From NCBI GenBank assembly GCA_938036845.1, contig CALHWA010000112.1, positions 1-10,801 on the forward strand: 10,801 bases of DNA, given 5' to 3'. Under the pieces are notes generated by a model, which did no database searches, was not told where the DNA came from, and saw only the letters and a list, made by a program, of their open reading frames with translations. The stretch comes from an uncultured Candidatus Saccharibacteria bacterium. Its GTDB lineage: Bacteria; Patescibacteriota; Saccharimonadia; Saccharimonadales; Saccharimonadaceae. Each line of letters opens with the position of its first letter. Position 1 is the first letter of the stretch. Below, piece by piece: positions 6,774-10,801 of the stretch. The position numbers were made by a program, and so were the translations under genes.

Positions 6774-6902
6774 CCGCATTCTCTGGAGGAGTTTGGCTGC
6801 TACACTTCGTTTTGCCACTAGTTACCTCCCGCTGAGCCACATAACAGTGATAGCACTTGTAAGTGCTAACGGAGAAAAAGAGTAGATTGGAGCTTCCATC
6901 TC
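6774..6902. other. Intergenic stretch with perfect palindrome upstream of secE
   Basis: No coding frame is supported and no U-run terminator follows the kinase gene. The notable element is the 18-base inverted repeat at 6851-6868. Confidence 0.5.
6851..6868. repeat. Perfect inverted repeat TAGCACTTGTAAGTGCTA, candidate operator
   Basis: Arms TAGCACTT (6851-6858) and AAGTGCTA (6861-6868) flank only two bases. The tiny loop favours a protein-binding site on DNA over an RNA hairpin, and no T-run follows. It ends 34 bases before the -35 box of the secE promoter. The half-sites share GCACT/AGTGC with the HrcA site CIRCE, but the spacing (2 instead of 9) does not fit. Confidence 0.5.
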
Positions 6903-6932
6903 TTGACAACCCTCACTGCAGCGCGCTACACT
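6903..6932 (+). promoter_or_regulatory. Promoter of the secE-nusG operon
   Basis: Perfect -35 TTGACA (6903-6908), 18-base spacer, -10 TACACT (6927-6932). Start predicted near 6939, giving a leader of about 43 bases. Confidence 0.75.
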
Positions 6933-6942
6933 AGAACTTGAC

Positions 6943-6960
6943 AGCCTGCAAAGACAGGCT
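6943..6960 (+). promoter_or_regulatory. Leader hairpin in the secE mRNA
   Basis: AGCCTG (6943-6948) and CAGGCT (6955-6960) form a 6-bp stem with loop CAAAGA, at the very 5' end of the predicted transcript and just before the ribosome binding site. It could stabilise the 5' end or be a protein target; no U-run follows, so it is not a terminator. Confidence 0.45.
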
Positions 6961-6981
6961 ATTAAATTTGGGGAGTATGCT

Positions 6982-7341
6982 GTGGCGAAACCAAGCAAAA
7001 AATCATCAACCAACCGCGTGACGCGCATCACCGCGCAAGACACCACGCCCACCAAAACCAAAACGTCAAAAGAAAAGACAACCTCTGTGGCATCAGTCAA
7101 AACCGAGGCCAAAAAACCAAAAGTAACTAAGTCAAAGCGTCAGCGCCGTGGCCCATTCTCGGCGATTCGCAATTACTTTGCTGGAGCCTGGTACGAGCTC
7201 CGTATGGTGCGTTGGCCCGATCGCGCAACAACATGGAAAATGTCTGGTGCACTACTTGGCTTTATTGCAGTGTTTAGTGCGACGCTTTTGCTGCTCGATG
7301 CTGCATTTAAATATCTATTTCAAATTATCCTGGGGAGGTAG
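6982..7341 (+). CDS. secE: Preprotein translocase subunit SecE
   Basis: 119 residues. Essential small subunit that clamps SecY in the membrane translocon. Family signature: AWYELRMVRWPDRATTW (69-85), the amphipathic helix with conserved E, V-x-WP, followed by one membrane helix at about 89-116. The first 58 residues are a Lys/Thr/Ser-rich, probably disordered, basic extension, which makes it longer than one-helix SecE proteins of 60-70 residues. The start is GTG 6982, preceded by GGGGAG (6970-6975) with a six-base gap; an ATG at 6977 is out of frame. nusG begins three bases after the stop, so the two are one operon. Confidence 0.95.
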   Translation: MAKPSKKSSTNRVTRITAQDTTPTKTKTSKEKTTSVASVKTEAKKPKVTKSKRQRRGPFSAIRNYFAGAWYELRMVRWPDRATTWKMSGALLGFIAVFSATLLLLDAAFKYLFQIILGR

Positions 7342-7344
7342 ACA

Positions 7345-7890
7345 ATGACAAAAAAACGCTACGACAGCACACGGCAATGGTACGCTATCCACACCTACAG
7401 TGGCTATGAAGAAAAGGTAGCCGATAGTATCCGCCAGCGCATTCAGGCCGTTGATATGGCCGACAAAATCTTCGATGCAATCGTCCCTAAGGAGAAGCAG
7501 ATCCAGATCAAAAATGGCAAGCGCAAAGTCGTTGAGGTTAAGATTTTCCAAGGCTATGTCTTGGTCGAGATGAAGCTCACCGACGAGACATGGTATATTG
7601 TACGCAATACGCCTGGTGTCACGGGCTTTGTGGGGAGCGGTACCGAGCCAACCCCTGTAAGCGAGGCTGAGATTAAGAAGATCAAGAAGCGCATGGGCGT
7701 GGAAGACCCCAAGCATCAGATTGACTTTAGCGAAGGGGAAGTGGTCAGCATCATTGATGGGCCATTCAAAGACTTTGATGGCACCGTGAGTGAGATCGAC
7801 ACTACCAAGGGCAAGCTCAAGGTGATGGTGAGCATGTTTGGCCGCGACACGCCAGTTGAGCTTGATGCGCTGCAGGTCAAGAAGGTATAA
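7345..7890 (+). CDS. nusG: Transcription elongation/termination factor NusG
   Basis: 181 residues, close to the family's usual length. N-terminal NGN domain: RQWYAIHTYSGYEEKVADSI (10-29), the IFQGYVLVEM strand (67-76) and WYIVRNTPGVTGFVGSG (83-99). C-terminal KOW domain: EGEVVSIIDGPFKDFDGTVSEID (130-152), followed by LKVMVSMFGRDTPVELDALQV. NusG binds RNA polymerase, reduces pausing and couples transcription to ribosomes or Rho. GGGGAGG at 7331-7337, inside the end of secE, is its ribosome binding site, seven bases before ATG. Nothing is missing from the family core. Confidence 0.98.
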   Translation: MTKKRYDSTRQWYAIHTYSGYEEKVADSIRQRIQAVDMADKIFDAIVPKEKQIQIKNGKRKVVEVKIFQGYVLVEMKLTDETWYIVRNTPGVTGFVGSGTEPTPVSEAEIKKIKKRMGVEDPKHQIDFSEGEVVSIIDGPFKDFDGTVSEIDTTKGKLKVMVSMFGRDTPVELDALQVKKV

Positions 7891-7904
7891 GCCTCGCACG
7901 CAGT

Positions 7905-7933
7905 TTGCATTTGCATGAGCGATCCACTATAAT
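7905..7933 (+). promoter_or_regulatory. Promoter of rplK
   Basis: TTGCAT (7905-7910), 17-base spacer, TATAAT (7928-7933). Start near 7940. rplK can therefore be transcribed apart from secE-nusG, though no terminator separates them and read-through is likely. Confidence 0.7.
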
Positions 7934-7946
7934 AGCAACGTTACGC

Positions 7947-7970
7947 ACTCAATACCAGTAGTAATTGAGT
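7947..7970 (+). promoter_or_regulatory. Leader hairpin before rplK
   Basis: ACTCAAT (7947-7953) pairs perfectly with ATTGAGT (7964-7970) around a 10-base loop, within seven bases of the predicted transcript start and immediately before the AAGGA ribosome binding site (7973-7977). In many bacteria L1 represses the L11 operon by binding a leader structure; whether this hairpin plays that role is unproven, and it lacks obvious similarity to the 23S site. Confidence 0.4.
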
Positions 7971-7983
7971 AAAAGGAAATATA

Positions 7984-8409
7984 ATGGCAAAAAAAGTTAT
8001 CGGCAACCTGAAGCTTCGTATTCCAGCTGGCCGTGCCACCGCTGGGCCACCCGTTGGTAGCACACTTGGTCAGTGGGGTTTGAATATGATGGACTTCATC
8101 AACCCATTCAATGACGCCACCAAGGCAGATATGGGTAAGGATGTTATCGTCCATATCCAAGTGTTTGAGGACCGCACCTTTGCATGGCGCAGCCTCGGCC
8201 AGCCCGTTGATGATATGATCCGGGCTGCGATCGGCATCAAGAAGGGTAGTAGCAAGCCACACAGCGACAAGGTTGGGACGATCACCCGAGCACAGCTTGA
8301 GGAGATCGCTCAGGCAAAGATGGAGCAACTCAACGCCATCAGTCTCGAAGGAGCTATCAAGACGGTGGCGGGTACTGCTCGCAGCATGGGTGTGGAAGTC
8401 GCTGACTAA
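7984..8409 (+). CDS. rplK: 50S ribosomal protein L11 (uL11)
   Basis: 141 residues, exactly the usual length. L11 forms the base of the stalk and the GTPase-associated centre with 23S rRNA. The N-terminal domain (1-70) has LRIPAGRATAGPPVGSTLGQWG; the C-terminal rRNA-binding domain has GIKKGSSKPHSDKVGTITRAQLEEIA and the family-ending GTARSMGVEV (130-139). The N-terminal Pro-rich turn is altered: in Escherichia coli it reads ANPSPPVGPALGQ, while here the prolines at positions 20 and 26 are Ala and Ser. The KTPPA segment in the interdomain region is replaced by SLGQPVDD. AAGGA lies six bases before ATG. A terminator follows directly and rplA does not. Confidence 0.98.
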   Translation: MAKKVIGNLKLRIPAGRATAGPPVGSTLGQWGLNMMDFINPFNDATKADMGKDVIVHIQVFEDRTFAWRSLGQPVDDMIRAAIGIKKGSSKPHSDKVGTITRAQLEEIAQAKMEQLNAISLEGAIKTVAGTARSMGVEVAD

Positions 8410-8427
8410 TCCACCTAGGCGCACATC

Positions 8428-8456
8428 AAAATACCTCTGCGTGCAGAGGTATTTTT
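8428..8456 (+). terminator. Strong Rho-independent terminator after rplK
   Basis: AAATACCTCTG (8429-8439) pairs with CAGAGGTATTT (8444-8454) around CGTG, with the U-run at 8452-8456. The inverted repeat is symmetrical with A residues upstream, so it can act on both strands. It begins 19 bases after the rplK stop. Confidence 0.9.
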
Positions 8457-8464
8457 GGTATAAA

Positions 8465-8494
8465 TTGACATATTTTGCAATAGTAGTTTACAAT
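8465..8494 (+). promoter_or_regulatory. Promoter for leaderless transcription of the four-cysteine protein gene
   Basis: Perfect TTGACA (8465-8470), 18 bases, TACAAT (8489-8494), six bases (AACAGT), then ATG 8501. Initiation at the usual distance puts the first transcribed base on the A of ATG. It begins nine bases after the rplK terminator's T-run. Confidence 0.75.
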
Positions 8495-8500
8495 AACAGT

Positions 8501-9040
8501 ATGCGTAAACTCCTCCTCGACAAAATCTCTATACCAATCCTTATTCTTGGCGTGTTCGTCGTTGCGGCGATTGGCTGGTGGCTGTATGAGGGGGCGATTG
8601 GTAGCTTCACAACGACGATCTTCTATGGGCGCTTTGATCACGATGCAATTCGCCATATGGATGTGAGCTATCAGTCGGGGTATGCCACGAAGGCCTGGGA
8701 TGGAAAGGATGGCCTTATTATCGGCACTATCACCGATAAAGCGACGCGTGATCGCTTGCTGACCATCCAACCCTTTACTGATTGCCCGCACGGTTGCTCG
8801 GGGTGGTATCATTATGGAGACAACCTCCCTCACCATGAGTCGGTATTTCGAGACACCGCTATCCTTGGCAACCATACTATTCCACCAGAGAAGTTTCGTG
8901 ATCAAGCTCGAGCAGCCATTAGCAGTGACAACCGCTGCGTGGTACGCTATTCGTCGAGCCATCGCACTAACGATGTATTTTGTTTTTCACCAAGCAGCAG
9001 GGCATTTGTCTATGAGTTTGCTGAAATGAGTGGAATGTAG
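8501..9040 (+). CDS. Membrane-anchored extracytoplasmic four-cysteine protein, paralogue A
   Basis: 179 residues. The N-terminus KLLLDK (3-8) precedes one membrane helix (about 11-29), and the remaining 150 residues should lie outside the cell. I recognise no named family, but the protein is homologous to that encoded at 10550-9861: a segment GLIIGTITDKATRDRLLTIQPF (71-92) matches the other's MIVGYIDNPTIRKRLLTSAPF, four cysteines (95, 99, 146, 161) have counterparts, and the end CFSPSSRAFVYEF matches CVAPQNGAFVYAF. The cysteines could form two disulfides. There is no cleavage-type signal peptide or lipobox. An open frame extends upstream to 8273 across the rplK terminator, but the promoter spacing fixes ATG 8501 as the start. 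No ribosome binding site precedes it, consistent with a leaderless message. Confidence 0.8.
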   Translation: MRKLLLDKISIPILILGVFVVAAIGWWLYEGAIGSFTTTIFYGRFDHDAIRHMDVSYQSGYATKAWDGKDGLIIGTITDKATRDRLLTIQPFTDCPHGCSGWYHYGDNLPHHESVFRDTAILGNHTIPPEKFRDQARAAISSDNRCVVRYSSSHRTNDVFCFSPSSRAFVYEFAEMSGM

Positions 9041-9152
9041 GTAAAGAGTAGTATAGTAGTGCCAGCGACGAAGAAAGAGAACAGTAATACGATACCCGAG
9101 AATATAGCCACCTTCAGACTAAGAATATTATTATAGTACAAGAGGAAAAATC

Positions 9153-9662
9153 ATGAGCATGTCATCCACCCACGTCCAGCAACCACAAAATATACCAGTG
9201 CGTCGCACTAAGCAGATGGTACGGCTATGGCTAATTTTTGTCATTGTTGCGCTGATATCAGAGGCCATATCATATATAGTCAATTACCCTACAGCTCACT
9301 ACACACGAATAGATCCAGTTTGGGCAACTACCATAATTTTCGGTATGGATGCAGCCTGCTTTGCGGCTGGTGTGCTATGGCTTGGCCGTGGTAGTAGGCC
9401 TATTTCGCGCATCATCTATGGCTCAGCAGCGTTCTTAATGGGCGCATGTGCCTTCCAAATTGGACATAAATTCATTCCTGCCTCAGCGGCCATAGCATTG
9501 GGCTTCCTTATTGCAGTGCTTGCCACTATTCCTCGCTTTCATATGCGACATTACAAGCAGGTAGAGATAACGATGAGTGCATTGATTATCGTTGGCGCAC
9601 TTGGGCTAGCATGGGCGTTTCGTATTCTTAACCTGTATTATCTACCCCTGCAGATTCATTGA
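9153..9662 (+). CDS. Unrecognised five-helix integral membrane protein
   Basis: 169 residues. A short polar N-terminus (1-22, with a basic RRTKQMVR segment at 17-24) precedes five probable membrane helices at about 24-44, 59-77, 84-103, 110-126 and 139-158. Short loops, small residues in the helices (FLMGACAF, ASAAIALGF) and a basic RFHMRHYK loop before the last helix are visible. No enzymatic motif is seen and I do not recognise the family. A good ribosome binding site GAGG (9142-9145) lies seven bases before ATG 9153, in contrast to the preceding gene. The 112-base gap after that gene has no terminator, and -10-like TATTAT (9126-9131) and TATAGT (9132-9137) lack a -35, so co-transcription is possible. 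Confidence 0.75.
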   Translation: MSMSSTHVQQPQNIPVRRTKQMVRLWLIFVIVALISEAISYIVNYPTAHYTRIDPVWATTIIFGMDAACFAAGVLWLGRGSRPISRIIYGSAAFLMGACAFQIGHKFIPASAAIALGFLIAVLATIPRFHMRHYKQVEITMSALIIVGALGLAWAFRILNLYYLPLQIH

Positions 9663-9672
9663 AAATAGCGGT

Positions 9673-9825
9673 GTGGCTATCGTAGTAATAACAAACACAG
9701 CCGACCCGGCCTTCCAAGAGCGGGTGCGGCAGGTCTATGCCGAACTCGGCACGGTCAAGCACACTGCGCAGCGGTTGGGTGTCAGTAAGGATACTATGCG
9801 GAAGGTGGTGGTACGGGGTGAGTGA
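9673..9825 (+). CDS. Small helix-turn-helix protein or remnant (50 residues)
   Basis: A short frame from GTG 9673 to TGA 9825. Residues 13-45 form a three-helix HTH pattern: AFQERVRQVYAELG, TVKHTAQRLG, VSKDTMRKVVV, with the conserved Ala and Gly-Val-Ser turn of Fis-, resolvase- and transposase-type DNA-binding domains. All five arginines use CGG, whereas neighbouring genes mostly use CGC or CGT, suggesting recent acquisition. The frame is open upstream to 9610 with no stop, and no Shine-Dalgarno precedes the GTG, so it may be the surviving N- or C-terminal piece of a larger mobile-element or regulator gene. A complete small regulator is the alternative. Confidence 0.5.
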   Translation: MAIVVITNTADPAFQERVRQVYAELGTVKHTAQRLGVSKDTMRKVVVRGE

Positions 9826-9860
9826 AGTAAATTTGAATGTAGCATGGGATTTGAATACCT

Positions 9861-10550
9861 CTAAAAAACTCCATGGCCAATAAAAGCATATACAAAAGCA
9901 CCATTCTGTGGTGCTACACAGATGACGCTATTGCCTGTCGCGAAGTCGACATTTCCGGTTGCATCAACTCCTGGTGGTGGCAAAGGTTGGGGATGCCTGC
10001 TGTCAATATCGATACATTGACCACTCTTAGCTTGGTTGAGAACAGATGGCGCCCTTATTCTTCCGGGCATGAACACATCTGAGGGGATTCCCAAAAACTG
10101 ATACGCAAGGTCCAAGCCGTTATTGAGGGTGCTCGGTTCCGCTACACCCGCACCATTGTGGTCTCGGAACGTTCCCCACGCTGAACACTCAGCAGCCTCC
10201 TGCTTCTGGCAACTACGGAACGGCGCAGACGTCAATAACCTCTTCCGGATTGTAGGATTATCGATATAACCAACAATCATACCTCTAAACCAAGAGTCAA
10301 TGCTGCGCCCGTCGGTTTGTCCTGTGTGGTAGACGACTCGTACGTCGCTATAGCTTAAAACCGTATCGTCAACTCTTTTCTTAAAAACCGATACAATCGA
10401 GTTTGGGCGAGACTCCTCGAAGGGAGCATACCGAATGTATGCTGACGAGAGCGCTAATCCAGCGACAACTGAGAAACTAAGAAGAAAAGCCACAAACCAG
10501 CGCTTGCGAAATATGCGTACAGTATGAACTCCATGTTTCATCCAACCCAT
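9861..10550 (-). CDS. Membrane-anchored extracytoplasmic four-cysteine protein, paralogue B
   Basis: 229 residues. A basic N-terminus (HTVRIFRKRW, 9-18) precedes a single membrane helix at about 19-39; the rest should be extracytoplasmic. It is homologous to the protein at 8501-9040: FRGMIVGYIDNPTIRKRLLTSAPF (88-111), cysteines at 114, 122, 179 and 211, and the C-terminal CVAPQNGAFVYAF (211-223). It is about 50 residues longer, mainly through a longer gap between the first pair of cysteines, an additional Gly-rich section (131-160) and a Pro-rich insertion RHPQPLPPPGVDATGN (185-200). ATG 10550 is preceded on its strand by TAGAAT (10561-10556) with five bases between; a leaderless start is plausible but the -35 is unclear. 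ATG at residue 4 is an alternative start. Function unknown. Confidence 0.75.
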   Translation of the reverse strand: MGWMKHGVHTVRIFRKRWFVAFLLSFSVVAGLALSSAYIRYAPFEESRPNSIVSVFKKRVDDTVLSYSDVRVVYHTGQTDGRSIDSWFRGMIVGYIDNPTIRKRLLTSAPFRSCQKQEAAECSAWGTFRDHNGAGVAEPSTLNNGLDLAYQFLGIPSDVFMPGRIRAPSVLNQAKSGQCIDIDSRHPQPLPPPGVDATGNVDFATGNSVICVAPQNGAFVYAFIGHGVF

Positions 10551-10555
10551 CGGTA

Positions 10556-10561
10556 ATTCTA
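10556..10561 (-). promoter_or_regulatory. Possible -10 box for paralogue B
   Basis: TAGAAT on the minus strand lies five bases (TACCG) from the start codon. No convincing -35 at 16-18 bases, though TTGATC occurs further upstream. Weaker than the other leaderless promoters in the window. Confidence 0.35.
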
Positions 10562-10801
10562 TGTTACCACAGGCGTTAACTATAGATCAATATAATGAAG
10601 CAGGCCCACCAGTCAAGTGTGGGAGAAGTTCCTCCAACAACACTACCTGAGACCCTGTACGCGCCTGGCACGACGGATCGCTGGCCTAAGCCAAGCCACC
10701 AATGCCCGCCATAGTGTGCAATACGGCCGAGGCTGGAGGGTGAGATAACAGAGCGGCAGGCCTTAGTTGGGCAAGCATTAGATATTGCCCAGCACATGGC
10801 C
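10562..10801. other. Right edge: interrupted or partial reading frames, uninterpretable
   Basis: On the plus strand a frame from ATG 10595 runs 39 codons to a TAG at 10712-10714, then stays open in the same frame to the window end, reading RLEGEITERQALVGQALDIA before the edge (10730-10792), which looks like real coding helix. A second plus frame, GTG 10617 to TAA 10748 (43 residues), also has protein-like content (WEKFLQQHYLRPCTRLARRI). A 73-residue minus frame opposite them looks artefactual (Trp- and Gly-rich). A decayed gene with a nonsense codon or frameshift, or the start of a gene beyond the edge, are both possible. An inverted repeat TGGGCAA (10768-10774) / TTGCCCA (10785-10791) is present. 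Confidence 0.3.

Noticed and set aside
6851..6868. CIRCE/HrcA heat-shock operator
   Set aside because: CIRCE is TTAGCACTC-N9-GAGTGCTAA; here the centre is two bases and the half-sites differ at the inner end, and the downstream genes are secE-nusG, not chaperones.
6232..6885. Plus-strand frame of 217 codons within the histidine kinase gene
   Set aside because: It overlaps intact HisKA and HATPase boxes in another frame and is Ser/Leu-rich; it is a shadow of the kinase gene.
8273..8500. Upstream extension of the four-cysteine protein into rplK
   Set aside because: It would cross the rplK terminator and the consensus promoter at 8465-8494; the extension lacks protein-like features.
8501..8590. 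Type IV pilin or lipoprotein signal for the four-cysteine proteins
   Set aside because: No G-FTLIE type prepilin cleavage site and no lipobox cysteine after the hydrophobic helix; a plain membrane anchor fits better.
10640..10660. Sortase-like LPET motif in the right-edge frame
   Set aside because: It is not followed by a hydrophobic helix and basic tail, and the frame itself is doubtful.
10576..10797. Minus-strand frame of 73 codons at the right edge
   Set aside because: Trp-, Gly- and Ser-rich composition without pattern, and the plus strand has better protein-like content there.

Overview
The window looks like a chromosomal segment of a Candidate Phyla Radiation (Patescibacteria) bacterium, most likely a Saccharibacteria (TM7) relative. 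This rests on the compact mix of housekeeping and unrecognised genes, a cysteine-free L33, an atypical L11, and many short membrane or exported proteins without familiar names. TGG is read by an ordinary CCA-anticodon tRNA-Trp and TGA serves as a stop, so the code is standard; the UGA-recoding CPR lineages are excluded. The lineage is an inference from protein style, not from a database match.

Layout, left to right. Bases 1-282 are non-coding and carry a good sigma70-type promoter. Bases 283-2040 encode a membrane protein that looks like a family-2 glycosyltransferase whose catalytic acidic motifs are gone, followed by a proline/glutamine-rich linker and a small extracytoplasmic domain. rpmG (L33) follows with its own extended -10 promoter and a clear terminator. 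A minus-strand block holds an unrecognised 248-residue protein and tRNA-Trp, each with an extended -10 promoter. Then come, on the plus strand, a P-loop kinase, a YgjP-type zinc metallopeptidase and an orphan membrane sensor histidine kinase. The translation/secretion block secE-nusG (one operon) and rplK (own promoter, leader hairpin, terminator) follows. The right-hand 2.4 kb is accessory-looking: a membrane-anchored four-cysteine protein, a five-helix membrane protein, a small helix-turn-helix reading frame missed by length cut-offs, a second member of the four-cysteine family on the opposite strand, and an uninterpretable 200-bp edge.

How the parts relate. rpmG, trnW, secE, nusG and rplK are commonly contiguous in bacteria; here the same genes are present in the same left-to-right order, but about 4.6 kb of unrelated genes lies between rpmG and secE, trnW is inverted, and rplA does not follow rplK.

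Two observations stand out. First, the genes at 8501 and 10550 (minus) encode homologous anchored exported proteins that share four cysteines and a common C-terminal motif; I recognise no named family. Second, several regulatory or unrecognised genes have a -10 box ending only 5-7 bases before the start codon, implying leaderless mRNAs, whereas the ribosomal and secretion genes have leaders, mostly with Shine-Dalgarno sites. I see no CRISPR array, insertion sequence, rRNA or replication origin.
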